Positions 42,361-51,682 of a stretch of DNA of 64,000 nt are shown here, piece by piece (positions within the stretch are counted from its first letter, which is position 1; every line of letters starts with the position of its first letter). Under the pieces are notes generated by a model. The model made no database searches. It had not been told where the DNA came from and saw only the letters and a program-made list of their open reading frames with translations. The stretch is from assembly GCF_037126435.1 (NCBI RefSeq), contig NZ_CP147020.1, positions 186,001-250,000 on the forward strand, read 5' to 3'. Source of the DNA: Bernardetia sp. ABR2-2B (lineage in GTDB: Bacteria > Bacteroidota > Bacteroidia > Cytophagales > Bernardetiaceae). The position numbers and the translations under genes are program-made.

Positions 42361-43494
42361 ATGAATTTCTATCCTGGTCCTTCGAAAGTATATCCACAAG
42401 TAAAAGATTGGCTAAGTGAAGCCTATGATATTAATATCTTGAGCATTCAGCATCGTAGTCAGAAATTTATGGAGATATATGAAAGCATTGTCAAAAATCT
42501 GCAAGAAAAACATAATATTCCGAAAGATTATACCATGGTTTTTACGTCTTCTGCTACGGAGTGTTGGCATATTCTGAATGATACTTTTGGGAGTGATAAT
42601 TTTTCAAAACTGAATGCTTATCATTTCTACAATGGTGCTTTCGGTAAAAAGTGGTTTGAGTATAGAAAAGCAAATTATCCAAAGACAAGTTTTGGAATTG
42701 AATTTGGAATAAACGAGGAATTAGAAGATAAGTGTTTTCAACAAATCCCACAAAATGATTATTTACCAAATCTAATCTGTCTTTGTCAGAATGAAACATC
42801 AAACACCACTCAAATTTCTCAAAAAATACTTTCAGAAATTAGACAAGATAGACAAAATGATTTTATTTTCGTAGATGCTACTTCGTCTTGGGGAGGGCAA
42901 AATCTAAACTTTCAAGATGCTGATGCGTGGTTTGCTTCTGTCCAGAAGTGTTTTGGACTTCCTGCTGGACTTGGAATTATGGCTCTTTCTCCTAACTTAA
43001 TTGATTTTTATCAAAATGAAATTCAAAATTCAAAAAATAATCCTGCCGTTGTTGGTGTCCCCACCAACGACAAACACACCAGATACAATCAGCTTTCATT
43101 TTTACTAGAAAAAGCAAAAGGTTTTCAAACTACTTACACGCCCAATGTTTTGGGAATATATTTGCTTTCCAAAGTATTGGGGTTTGTTCCGAATATTTCT
43201 CTTACTTCTCAAGCAATAGAAAAACGAGCGACTGATTTATATGATTTCTTGGAAGAAAATGGATATAAAATTTTGATAGAAAATAAATCTGTTCGTTCGC
43301 AAACAGTTCTTTCAGTAGAACTAAATGAGCCAAAACTTAGTTTTTTAAAACAAAAAGCCAATCAATCAAATATTATTTTAGGAAATGGTTATGGAAATTG
43401 GAAACAAAATACATTCAGAATTGCTAACTTTCCACAGCATACCGACGAAGAATTTGAGGTTTTGAAGGAGTTTTTATTGAAATTGGATATCTGA
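42361..43494 (+). CDS. Class V aminotransferase, SerC-like
   Basis: The start MNFYPGPSKVYP and the PLP lysine context WFASVQKCFGLPAGLG (Lys196) resemble Bacteroidota SerC-like phosphoserine aminotransferases, but serine biosynthesis is not proven because no serA or serB lies nearby. Residues 229-237, AVVGVPTND, replace a region that is usually conserved in the family, and are encoded by a palindrome (43048-43071) that matches the inner hairpin of the MITE-like repeats. The frame stays intact across it. The protein has 377 residues. Confidence 0.82.
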   Translation: MNFYPGPSKVYPQVKDWLSEAYDINILSIQHRSQKFMEIYESIVKNLQEKHNIPKDYTMVFTSSATECWHILNDTFGSDNFSKLNAYHFYNGAFGKKWFEYRKANYPKTSFGIEFGINEELEDKCFQQIPQNDYLPNLICLCQNETSNTTQISQKILSEIRQDRQNDFIFVDATSSWGGQNLNFQDADAWFASVQKCFGLPAGLGIMALSPNLIDFYQNEIQNSKNNPAVVGVPTNDKHTRYNQLSFLLEKAKGFQTTYTPNVLGIYLLSKVLGFVPNISLTSQAIEKRATDLYDFLEENGYKILIENKSVRSQTVLSVELNEPKLSFLKQKANQSNIILGNGYGNWKQNTFRIANFPQHTDEEFEVLKEFLLKLDI

Positions 43495-43518
43495 TTTACT
43501 GACTAATAACTACTTGAT

Positions 43519-44040
43519 ATGAGTAAAAAAATATTTGACTTAATTTTTATTAAAGCAAAAACAGATTTTTTTAATAAATTTCTGGATAAAACACCTGTGT
43601 TTTACTTTTCAGATGATATCCTTTTTAAAAAAAACATAAAAGAAAAAATACAAAATATTGAATTTATTACTATAAAGGTAATATTAGATTCAATATTAAA
43701 ATATATTGAAAATTCTGAAAAACAGCTAGTAAATTCGAATGAAAAGCCAATCAAGCTATACGTACTCTTTGGTGTAGATTACATGATAGACGATGAGAAG
43801 ACTTTTCAAATAACAATAGCACATCAAAAAATGAATCCAATAACGAAGCAATTGAACGAGCATAGGGTTGAGTTACATTATCTACCAAGTAAATTTTCAG
43901 GTGTGGAAGAGGACGATATTAGATGGGAAGATGAAGAAAAAATAAATGTATTTCTTGAAAGATTAAGAAAATCTAAAGGGTTTATTAAGAGTTTAAGCTA
44001 TAAACCAATGAGAGTTTTGGTAGAGAGTGAAGAAATTTGA
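43519..44040 (+). CDS. Hypothetical protein (173 aa)
   Basis: I do not recognise a family. The protein is charged, has no signal peptide and no membrane segment, and contains a long helical start followed by a beta-rich middle (KLYVLFGVDYMIDDEK). It starts 24 bp after the aminotransferase stop on the same strand, so the two are probably co-transcribed. Base composition resembles the neighbours. Confidence 0.55.
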   Translation: MSKKIFDLIFIKAKTDFFNKFLDKTPVFYFSDDILFKKNIKEKIQNIEFITIKVILDSILKYIENSEKQLVNSNEKPIKLYVLFGVDYMIDDEKTFQITIAHQKMNPITKQLNEHRVELHYLPSKFSGVEEDDIRWEDEEKINVFLERLRKSKGFIKSLSYKPMRVLVESEEI

Positions 44041-44102
44041 ATTTAGAGCGATAATATTCAAATACTTTTATGATTTCAATTTTAATACAAGGTTAGGAAG
44101 TA

Positions 44103-44130
44103 TTTTTCATTAAAAAAAATGTTATTTTTG
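44103..44130 (+). promoter_or_regulatory. Candidate promoter of the CCA-adding enzyme gene
   Basis: TATTTTTG at 44123-44130 fits the Bacteroidota -7 box TAnnTTTG, and a TTTT word lies about 17-20 bases upstream. The start codon follows only four bases later, implying a very short leader. Confidence 0.4.
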
Positions 44131-44134
44131 CACT

Positions 44135-45613
44135 ATGAAGACAACTGAAACAAAACAACCAGCAGAACTAACAGAATTATTAAACGAAAACTCTATTTTT
44201 GAGTGGATAAAAAATAGTGCCGATGCGCTAAACTTAGAAACTTATGTAATTGGAGGCTTTGTACGTGATTTTTTATTGAAAAGACAAAGGGAAACTAAAG
44301 ATATTGACATTGTCTGTATCGGAAGTGGAATTAGTCTTGCCAAGCACGTTGCAAAGTCGTATGGAAAAGCAAATGGAGTTTTTGTGAAAGTTTCTATTTT
44401 TAAGCGTTTCGGAACAGCAATGATAACGCTAGAAGATGAAAAAACAAAACAAAAAATAGAAGTAGAATTTGTAGGTGCAAGAAAAGAATCCTACGATTTT
44501 GACTCAAGAAAACCAACCGTAGAGGAAGGAACACTAGAAGATGACCAAAAGCGAAGAGATTTCACTATAAATGCTTTAGCTATAAGCCTAAATACAGAAA
44601 CATACGGAAAGTTTTTAGACCCGTTTAATGGGCTTAAAGATTTACGAAAAAAAATAATTCGTACGCCTTTAGCTCCTGAAAAAACATTTTCTGACGACCC
44701 TTTGCGTATGCTTCGTGCTGTGCGTTTTGCTTCTCAACTTGGTTTTGATATTGAAGTGGATACTTTTGAAGCTCTTTCTACTCAAAAAGAAAGAATAAAG
44801 ATTATTTCACAAGAACGTATCACTACTGAAATTAATAAAATTATACTTTCAAATCCTCCTTCGTATGGTTTTAAGTTGTTGTATCAATGTGGGCTTTTAG
44901 AGCTTATTTTCTCTGAAATGACAGATTTGCACGGCGTAGAAATCATTGATGGAAAAGGACACAAAGATAATTTTTATCATACGTTGCAGGTTTTGGATAA
45001 CGTAGCGAAGGTTTCTGATGATTTGTGGTTGCGTTGGGCTGCTATTTTACACGATATTGCAAAACCAGCTACAAAGCGTTTTCATCCAAAAGCAGGTTGG
45101 ACTTTTCACGGACATGAAGATAAAGGCGCACGTATGACACCAGCAATTTTCAAAAAATTACGTCTTCCTCTGGATGCAAAAATGCGTTTTGTACAAAAAT
45201 TGGTAAAGCTACATTTACGTCCAATTGCTCTTGTCAAAAAAACAATTACTGATTCGGCAATCCGTCGTTTGCTCTTTGAAGCTGGAGAAGATACAGATGC
45301 TTTAATGATGCTTTGTCGTGCTGATATTACTTCAAAAGACCATAGCCGAGTAAAGCGTTATTTACAAAATTTTGATAGAGTAGAAAAACGAATGGCAGAA
45401 GTAGAAGAAAAAGACCAATTACGTACTTTTCAGCCTGTCATTGATGGAGAAATAATTATGAAAACCTTTGCTCTCAAACCTTCAGCAGAAGTTGGAAAAA
45501 TAAAACTGGCTATTCGTGAGGCGATTTTAGAGGGTGAAATCAGAAATGAATACGAAGAAGCCTATAATTTTATGCTTAAAGAAGGCAAGAAATTGGGTTT
45601 GACGAAGGTTTAG
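44135..45613 (+). CDS. CCA tRNA nucleotidyltransferase with HD domain
   Basis: The N-terminal nucleotidyltransferase domain has the GGFVRD motif and DIDIVCIGSG, followed by the RRDFTINALAI segment and the polyA_pol RNA-binding region FSDDPLRMLRAVRFASQLGF. An HD-like domain follows (LHDIAKPATKRF, WTFHGHEDKGA). Family knowledge: the enzyme repairs or adds the 3' CCA of tRNAs; HD-containing forms may have phosphohydrolase activity. The length of 492 residues fits a CCA/HD enzyme. It could instead be a related poly(A) polymerase, which is less likely in this phylum. Confidence 0.9.
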   Translation: MKTTETKQPAELTELLNENSIFEWIKNSADALNLETYVIGGFVRDFLLKRQRETKDIDIVCIGSGISLAKHVAKSYGKANGVFVKVSIFKRFGTAMITLEDEKTKQKIEVEFVGARKESYDFDSRKPTVEEGTLEDDQKRRDFTINALAISLNTETYGKFLDPFNGLKDLRKKIIRTPLAPEKTFSDDPLRMLRAVRFASQLGFDIEVDTFEALSTQKERIKIISQERITTEINKIILSNPPSYGFKLLYQCGLLELIFSEMTDLHGVEIIDGKGHKDNFYHTLQVLDNVAKVSDDLWLRWAAILHDIAKPATKRFHPKAGWTFHGHEDKGARMTPAIFKKLRLPLDAKMRFVQKLVKLHLRPIALVKKTITDSAIRRLLFEAGEDTDALMMLCRADITSKDHSRVKRYLQNFDRVEKRMAEVEEKDQLRTFQPVIDGEIIMKTFALKPSAEVGKIKLAIREAILEGEIRNEYEEAYNFMLKEGKKLGLTKV

Positions 45614-45662
45614 AGCTTTCTTGAAAACTTTGTCAGTAGTTTTTTAGTAATCTGAAATAACT

Positions 45663-45693
45663 CTGTCAATAGTTGCGAACTAACTATTGACAG
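45663..45693. terminator. Perfect hairpin after the CCA gene
   Basis: CTGTCAATAGTT and AACTATTGACAG form a perfect stem with the loop GCGAACT. There is no T-tract, so its role as terminator is uncertain. It is about 50 bp after the CCA gene stop. Confidence 0.5.
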
Positions 45694-45798
45694 TCTTATG
45701 AAAGACATTTGAAAATTGAAAACTTCTCAACAAAACCCTAATTTCTACCGTAGTGAGTTAGAATCCCAAGAAACAGAAACAATCTAACTCACTTCAAC

Positions 45799-48087
45799 AT
45801 GTCTTTTTCTTTAAAGTTATTTCGCTCTTTATTTTTTTTATTGTCTTTATTTTTTCTATTAAATTCTTTTTCATTTGCTCAAAACAGCATATTAGAAGGT
45901 GTTTTAAAAGACAAAGAAACCAAAGCAATTCTGCCTTTTTGTAATGTCTATCTCAAAACTACACAATTAGGAACGGTCAGTAATTCAGAAGGAGAATTCA
46001 GACTTCTCATTCCTAAAAAGCAGAAAAATGACACTATTTTTATTTCTTATATTGGTTACAAAACTAAGAAAATAGATATTTCTAGCTTACTTCCTCAAAA
46101 AAAGAAAGCTGTCATTTTCTTAGAAACTGACCAAACTAATCTAAGTGAAATCGTTGTTCAAGATTATACAGCTGATTTTATTATCCAAAAAGCAATAGAG
46201 AATATTCCTAAAAATTATTATAACGAATCTCATAAAACAAAAGGGTTTTATAGAATAGTTTCTAAAAAAGAAAAGGAGTATGTTCATCTTTCAGAAGCTG
46301 TCTTTGACCTTCATCTTTCCAAAACTGAAAATCCAAATCAGCAGTTTAAGCTAGAAAAAATGAGAGCTATAAAAGATGAAAAGGCTTCAAAAGGAATTGA
46401 CTTAGGGTTGAAGCCACAAGCGATTTTTGAAATGGATATTGTAAACTGTGTAAAAGGTATTGATTTGCTCAATAAAAAAGGATTGAAACTACACGATTTT
46501 GAAATAGAGGAATGCAATATGGTAGATGGAGATGTGGCTTTCAAAATTACTTTTGAACAAAAAGATAAGAAACAATCAGGTTATAAAGGTTATATTCTGA
46601 TTGATAAAGAAACATACGCTTTTCTTTATTTTGATTTTGGTTTGAGTCCAAAAGGAATAAAATATCATAAATATGGCGATGTTGCTACACGAGCGTTGAT
46701 GAATTTATTGGATATTCATATCGAATTAGTAGAGGATAAATATCAAATTCAATATAAGAAAATAGGCAATAAATACTATTTGAATAATGCCTCTGGCAAT
46801 GCAATAATGAATTTTAGATCTGCTCGTCAGAACTTTAACTTTGATTTGGACACACGTGTTGATTATCTAACTACACAAGTAGATACAGATGATAAAACTC
46901 CTTTTGAAAGTGATGAGGTTTTGGGAAAAGGAAAGCTTATTGAACATCAAAATTCTATTTATGATAAAGATTTTTGGAAAGATTATACGATTGTTTTGCC
47001 TTCAAATGATTTTGTAGAAATAGCAAAGATTTTGGAAGCGAACAATAAAGCAAATGATCTAAAAATTCAGATAGAAGAAAAGCTATATAAGTTTTCAAAA
47101 GACAAAACAGTTCGAATAGATTCCCTACTTACTTTTTACAATAATCAAGGTTTGTTTAATGGAAATGCACTTATTGTTTATGATGGAAAAATAATCTTAC
47201 AAAAAAGCTACAATAATGAACTAACAAAAAATACGCAGAGTTCACAATTTCGTATTGGTTCTTTGAGTAAGACTTTTACAGCTATGCTGATTTTGCAGTT
47301 AGAAAATGAAGGAAAGATTAGTTTTGAGGATTCAGTAGGTAAATTTTTGCCAAATTATGCTAATAGACAAATCAAAATTTCAGAGCTTTTGAGTCATCAA
47401 AGTGGTATTCCAGATTATCTAAAAAAGAATGAATATGTTACTCAAATAATGACAAAAGCATTTTCACCAGAGGAATTAGTCAATCGTTTTTGTAGCGATA
47501 GTTTGGAGTTTGAGCCAAGTAAAAAGTTCACTTATTCAAATTCGAATTACGTTATTTTGGCTAGAATCATTGAAAAAATAACAAATCAAGATTTTGGAAT
47601 AGTTTTAAAGGAAAGAATTTTTGACCCATTAGAAATGAAGAATACTTTTTTTGGAGAAAGCAAAACCGAAAATTCTAATCTAACAAAAGCGTTTTTGTAT
47701 GGAAAATCAGAGCCATTTTATTTTGTTCAAAACAGCATAGGTGCAGGTGGAATTACTTCAACAACAGAAGATTTATTGAAATGGAGTAGAGCATTAGATG
47801 GAAAGAATGAAAACTTTATGTCTTTATCTGAGATTGAAAAACTATTTGTTCCACAGGCTGAATATATAGACTGGGAAGCCTATTATGGATATGGTTTTAT
47901 GATTGATAAGTATTATTTTCTGACTTCTAAAGACCGAAAAACGATTTATCATCCTGGAACTGATTTTGGGTTTTATACCATGTTTTTGAAGCAGCCCAAA
48001 TCTGATATTACAATTATTTTACTCAATAACACAGGTGACTTTCCTTGTTTTGATATAAGTGAAGTTATCTTGAACGAATTTGATTAA
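45799..48087 (+). CDS. Carboxypeptidase-regulatory-like plus serine hydrolase fusion (762 aa)
   Basis: A signal peptide (to about residue 28) is followed by a CarboxypepD_reg-like beta domain (about 30-115), a middle region of about 300 residues, and a beta-lactamase-fold domain with SxxK S488-L-S-K491 and YSNSNY, ending with HPGTDFG. Family knowledge: the first domain is common at the start of outer-membrane receptors and secreted proteins in Bacteroidota; the second acts on peptides or esters. It is probably anchored or exported to the periplasm or surface. The middle region contains DUF-type elements I cannot name. Confidence 0.75.
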   Translation: MSFSLKLFRSLFFLLSLFFLLNSFSFAQNSILEGVLKDKETKAILPFCNVYLKTTQLGTVSNSEGEFRLLIPKKQKNDTIFISYIGYKTKKIDISSLLPQKKKAVIFLETDQTNLSEIVVQDYTADFIIQKAIENIPKNYYNESHKTKGFYRIVSKKEKEYVHLSEAVFDLHLSKTENPNQQFKLEKMRAIKDEKASKGIDLGLKPQAIFEMDIVNCVKGIDLLNKKGLKLHDFEIEECNMVDGDVAFKITFEQKDKKQSGYKGYILIDKETYAFLYFDFGLSPKGIKYHKYGDVATRALMNLLDIHIELVEDKYQIQYKKIGNKYYLNNASGNAIMNFRSARQNFNFDLDTRVDYLTTQVDTDDKTPFESDEVLGKGKLIEHQNSIYDKDFWKDYTIVLPSNDFVEIAKILEANNKANDLKIQIEEKLYKFSKDKTVRIDSLLTFYNNQGLFNGNALIVYDGKIILQKSYNNELTKNTQSSQFRIGSLSKTFTAMLILQLENEGKISFEDSVGKFLPNYANRQIKISELLSHQSGIPDYLKKNEYVTQIMTKAFSPEELVNRFCSDSLEFEPSKKFTYSNSNYVILARIIEKITNQDFGIVLKERIFDPLEMKNTFFGESKTENSNLTKAFLYGKSEPFYFVQNSIGAGGITSTTEDLLKWSRALDGKNENFMSLSEIEKLFVPQAEYIDWEAYYGYGFMIDKYYFLTSKDRKTIYHPGTDFGFYTMFLKQPKSDITIILLNNTGDFPCFDISEVILNEFD

Positions 48088-48200
48088 AACACATGTCATT
48101 AATAAGTTTTTAAATCTATTTTATGAATAGGTTTTATCTCTTTTATAATCAGAATACTTAACTTTGTGAGTAAAATAAATTATCAAAAAAAACTTAGAAT

Positions 48201-49811
48201 ATGTATTACAAAAATTTACTACTTGCTCTTTCTTTTTTTATTATTTCAACAATCTCTTTTGCTCAAACTACACAAGGTTTAGAGTATTTAATTGAACGAA
48301 AAGACTTTCAAACCAAACTTTTGCACGAAGGTAAAGCTCCTCAGCCTTATGAAAAGTTTGATGAAAATAGAGAAGATATAATTCTTGTAAATTATGAATC
48401 TGACGGTAAAAAATTAAAAGGATTAGTAGAAACAAGTAATATAGAAAAAGATAAGAAAAAGCCTGTTTTAGTTTATTTACATGGTGGTTTTGCATTGGGT
48501 TATCAAGATATTTTGGATTGTCAGCCATTTATAGATGCTGGTTTTATTGTTTTTGCTCCTACATATAGAGGCGAAAACGGCAATGATGGAAATTTTGAGT
48601 TCTTTTTGGGAGAAGTGGATGATGCCAAAGCTGCCATAAATTGGGTTGCAAAACAAGAGTATGCAAATGCTGATAGTGTTTTTGTTTTTGGACATAGCAT
48701 AGGAGGAACAATTTCATCTTTGCTTTCTTTGCACGTTGATGTTCCTATAAATTTGAGTGCAAGTAATGCTGGTTTTTATACTATTGGAGATTTAGAAAGT
48801 TTTGAGAAAGAAGGTGTCAAAACATTTGATTATTCAGATGAAAAAGAATCTACATTCAGAATTCCTTATATGGCTTTTCATTATATGCAAAGAAATCATA
48901 CTGTTTATATGGGAGAAGACGATAATTTTGATTATTGGAGTACAAACATTAAAAAGATGTATGAACAGGCTGATGTAGTTACTTTATTGGAAATGAAGAA
49001 AGTCAAGGGCAATCATTTTACTAGTTTAAAACCTTCTATGGAATTATTTATAGAAAAAATTAAAATAGGAGAAGAAAATAAGAATAGTGATGAAGCAAAA
49101 GAGGAAAAGGTAGTAGTTGATGATAATTTTGTAGAAGGAGTACAATTATATCAAAAAGCAAAGACTTTTTATGATGATGAGAATTTTCAAGAAGCGATTC
49201 CATATTTAGAAGAAGCTGCTAAAAAAGGACACGAAGGGGCGCAATTTGATTTAGGTTATCTTTATAAAGAAGGCAAGGGAACAAAACGAGACAATGAGAA
49301 ATCTCTATTTTGGTTTAAAGAAGCTGCAAAGCAGGAAAATGCTATGGCTCAAATGGCTGTCGCTAGTATTTATTTAATAGATAAAAACTACAACGAAGGA
49401 TTCAAGTGGACTAAATTAGCTGCTCAACAAGGCGTAGTAGAAGCTCAGTATTATGTAGGAATGATGTATTTAGAAGGAAAAGGAACAACAAAAAATTATA
49501 CAGAAGCTATAAAGTGGCATAAAGAAGCCATCAAAAACAATCACGTAGAAGCTATGTTTAGTTTAGGAGTTTTGTATGCCCAAGGTATAGGAGTGAAAAA
49601 AAATAAAGATGAAGCATTTAGGTTGATGAATACAGCATATAAAATAAATCCTAATATTCCAGAACATGCTTACTATTTGGGTGTCATGTATATGTATGGT
49701 GATGGCGTAGAGAGAAATCCAGATACAGCTATTTCACTTATGCAAAAGGCTGCAAGAAAGGGATTCAAACCTGCTCAAGAGCATTTAAAAGATATAGATA
49801 AAACGTGGTAA
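48201..49811 (+). CDS. Alpha/beta hydrolase fused to Sel1-like repeats
   Basis: A signal peptide (ends near FAQTT) precedes an alpha/beta-hydrolase domain with oxyanion HGG (94-96), the nucleophile Ser166 in GHSIGG and a later VKGNHFTSL histidine. From about residue 330 to the end there are five or six Sel1-like repeats (A-x-x-x-L-G-x-x-Y pattern, for example AQFDLGYLYKEGKGT and AQYYVGMMYLEGKGT). The hydrolase could be a peptidase (S9-like) or esterase, and the repeats likely bind partners. A promoter-like TAACTTTG box lies at 48159-48166. It abuts the convergent glycosyltransferase gene. Confidence 0.82.
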   Translation: MYYKNLLLALSFFIISTISFAQTTQGLEYLIERKDFQTKLLHEGKAPQPYEKFDENREDIILVNYESDGKKLKGLVETSNIEKDKKKPVLVYLHGGFALGYQDILDCQPFIDAGFIVFAPTYRGENGNDGNFEFFLGEVDDAKAAINWVAKQEYANADSVFVFGHSIGGTISSLLSLHVDVPINLSASNAGFYTIGDLESFEKEGVKTFDYSDEKESTFRIPYMAFHYMQRNHTVYMGEDDNFDYWSTNIKKMYEQADVVTLLEMKKVKGNHFTSLKPSMELFIEKIKIGEENKNSDEAKEEKVVVDDNFVEGVQLYQKAKTFYDDENFQEAIPYLEEAAKKGHEGAQFDLGYLYKEGKGTKRDNEKSLFWFKEAAKQENAMAQMAVASIYLIDKNYNEGFKWTKLAAQQGVVEAQYYVGMMYLEGKGTTKNYTEAIKWHKEAIKNNHVEAMFSLGVLYAQGIGVKKNKDEAFRLMNTAYKINPNIPEHAYYLGVMYMYGDGVERNPDTAISLMQKAARKGFKPAQEHLKDIDKTW

Positions 49812-50873
49812 CTATAAAACCTTTTTCATTTTCCTTAATAATCCCATAAGTGTAGGGTTTAAAAATTTACTTCGCTGATAAACTTGTTTTATTTCAGGAT
49901 TTTTAGCAACAAAATTAGGTTCATTTTTGACTAAATAAGAAGTTATTTTCTTTACTTGTTTCCAACTTTGAGCCTGTTCTTGTTTGTCTTTTGTTTCGAT
50001 GGCTTCATAATAAAAAATAAGTTGATTCAGAAGATTATAACAAAAAGCTAGGTGAAGTTGAGTTTCTGTAAAAGAATTAGTTATTTCAAAAATATCATCA
50101 GAACTTTGATTTTCTGTATAAAAATCTAATTCCTTGAATTTTGAAAGTGTGTTTTTTGCAATTTCTTGATTTTTAGGATTCTGACTGCTTTCAAAAGAGC
50201 GTAAAATTTTACTAAAAACTTTTGCATAATCCCGAGCAAAACCACTTTGTTGGGTCAGACTTTTACTTTCTGTATGATAGAGATATTTTGAAAAAATACT
50301 ATCTATATAAACGCTTTTTTCATTTAGAAAAGCAGGAACAAAAAACTCATAATCCATTCCAAAATGAAATTCTTTTTTTAGGTTTCCATACTTTGCTATC
50401 AATTCTTTTCTAAAAAATGAAGAAGGTTGAGGAAAAGGAAGACCAGCCAAAGAACGCTCTAAAAAATCAGTTGAAGAAGCTCCAAATTCTTTATCAAGCA
50501 TATTTTCTCCAAAAAGAATTGTCTTTCCATGAACAATAAAAATTTCTTGATTCTTATCGTTTTCAAATTCGGCTGCAATTTTGTGTAAGGTATTTGGTGT
50601 AAGCTGGTCGTCCGAATTAATCCACGTAATTATATCTCCTGTCGCTTTTTCAAAACCTTTATTAATGGCGTGGCTTTGTCCTTCGTCTTTTTCACTTACC
50701 CAAAAAGAAAAATGAGTTTCATATTTTTTGATAATCTCCAAAGAACCATCATCACTTCCTCCATCTATCAAAATATATTCTAAATCATCATATCCTTGTG
50801 AAATAATAGATTGAATAGTTTTTTCAAGATAAGCAACTTGATTGTAAGAGGGAGTAATGATAGAAATGCGCAT
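49812..50873 (-). CDS. Family 2 glycosyltransferase
   Basis: The GT2 pattern is complete: ISIITPSYNQVAYLEKTIQS at the start, DGGSDDGSLEII for nucleotide-sugar and metal binding, and WINSDDQLTPNTL, with a later FHFGMDYEFFV. Family knowledge: it transfers a sugar from a nucleotide donor to polysaccharide, LPS or protein. It is soluble or peripheral, with no membrane helix. The substrate is unknown, and no other polysaccharide genes surround it. Its stop directly abuts the stop of the convergent hydrolase gene. Confidence 0.88.
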   Translation of the reverse strand: MRISIITPSYNQVAYLEKTIQSIISQGYDDLEYILIDGGSDDGSLEIIKKYETHFSFWVSEKDEGQSHAINKGFEKATGDIITWINSDDQLTPNTLHKIAAEFENDKNQEIFIVHGKTILFGENMLDKEFGASSTDFLERSLAGLPFPQPSSFFRKELIAKYGNLKKEFHFGMDYEFFVPAFLNEKSVYIDSIFSKYLYHTESKSLTQQSGFARDYAKVFSKILRSFESSQNPKNQEIAKNTLSKFKELDFYTENQSSDDIFEITNSFTETQLHLAFCYNLLNQLIFYYEAIETKDKQEQAQSWKQVKKITSYLVKNEPNFVAKNPEIKQVYQRSKFLNPTLMGLLRKMKKVL

Positions 50874-51021
50874 CTATAAAGTTAGAATTTAGAAATCAGA
50901 GTGTAGAGTTAAAGGCGAATACAAATAATTTTAACACTAAGTTGGCAAGTTTCACTAAGAATAAGAAAAGAAATTTGAAACAATTAAAACAGAAAAAAAC
51001 TTCTTCTAACTGATAACTGGT

Positions 51022-51336
51022 TTACTTTGTATTAGCTTGTTGATAAATTGCTTCTGCACGTTCGAAATCTTGAGCAGATGATTCAGAAAACCCATCTTGA
51101 ATAAGCGTTTCTATGATTTTGTTGCGCTCTCCTGTATAAGGTAAATCTTGCTTTTTAGCCAAAATAAAAGGAGCTTGTTCTGTTGAAAGTCCTCCTGAAA
51201 GCAATGATTCAGAAAAATCAAAGTTTGCTCCTGCTTTTATATTAATAATAATTGTAGCAACTTTTTCAGGCAAACATTTAAAGAAAATAGCACTTTTGTC
51301 TTTACGAGTTTGAAGATAGCGAATAGAACCGTTCAT
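51022..51336 (-). CDS. Small hypothetical protein (104 aa)
   Basis: I do not recognise a family. The 104 residues contain IRYLQTRKDKSAIFFKCLP at the N-terminus and a helical C-terminal part. No signal peptide or membrane segment is seen. The upstream region has no shared gene, so it is probably transcribed alone. A tandem pair of the heptamer GATAACT-type repeat lies directly after the stop. Confidence 0.5.
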   Translation of the reverse strand: MNGSIRYLQTRKDKSAIFFKCLPEKVATIIINIKAGANFDFSESLLSGGLSTEQAPFILAKKQDLPYTGERNKIIETLIQDGFSESSAQDFERAEAIYQQANTK

Positions 51337-51682
51337 AATTTTTTGTTTTTAGTATTTTCTAAGATAGGCATATAAAATGAACTCAAAAGTACGTAAAATA
51401 TTTTTTATGAAATAAACTTAGGAACAATTACGAATTAAAAATTACGAATTACGAATGTAATAACTTGAATATCAACAACCTAAAATTTTGAAATAAGTAG
51501 TTTATTCAATTTCAATTCCTTATTAATCAAAACCTTCAAAAAGCCTCCAAAGTTAATTTATATAGTAAAATGAAATAGTTTAAAACAATTAAATCAAAAA
51601 GTAATTTTGTGATAACTGATAACTGATAACTGATAACTGATAACTGATAACTGATAACTGATAACTGATAACTGATAACTGC
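51337..51682. other. 346-bp gap with heptamer array
   Basis: The only clear structure is the ten-copy GATAACT array at 51611-51680, abutting the 3' end of the SUMF1-type gene. The AT-rich rest shows repeated AATTACGAATT words near 51425-51450 but no coding potential that I recognise. Confidence 0.5.
51611..51680. repeat. GATAACT tandem array, ten perfect copies
   Basis: Seventy bases are exactly ten copies of the 7-mer GATAACT, directly before the SUMF1-type gene's stop codon (51683-51685). The array could change length by slippage. Shorter arrays of the same heptamer lie at 9362-9386 and 51007-51019. Confidence 0.95.
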
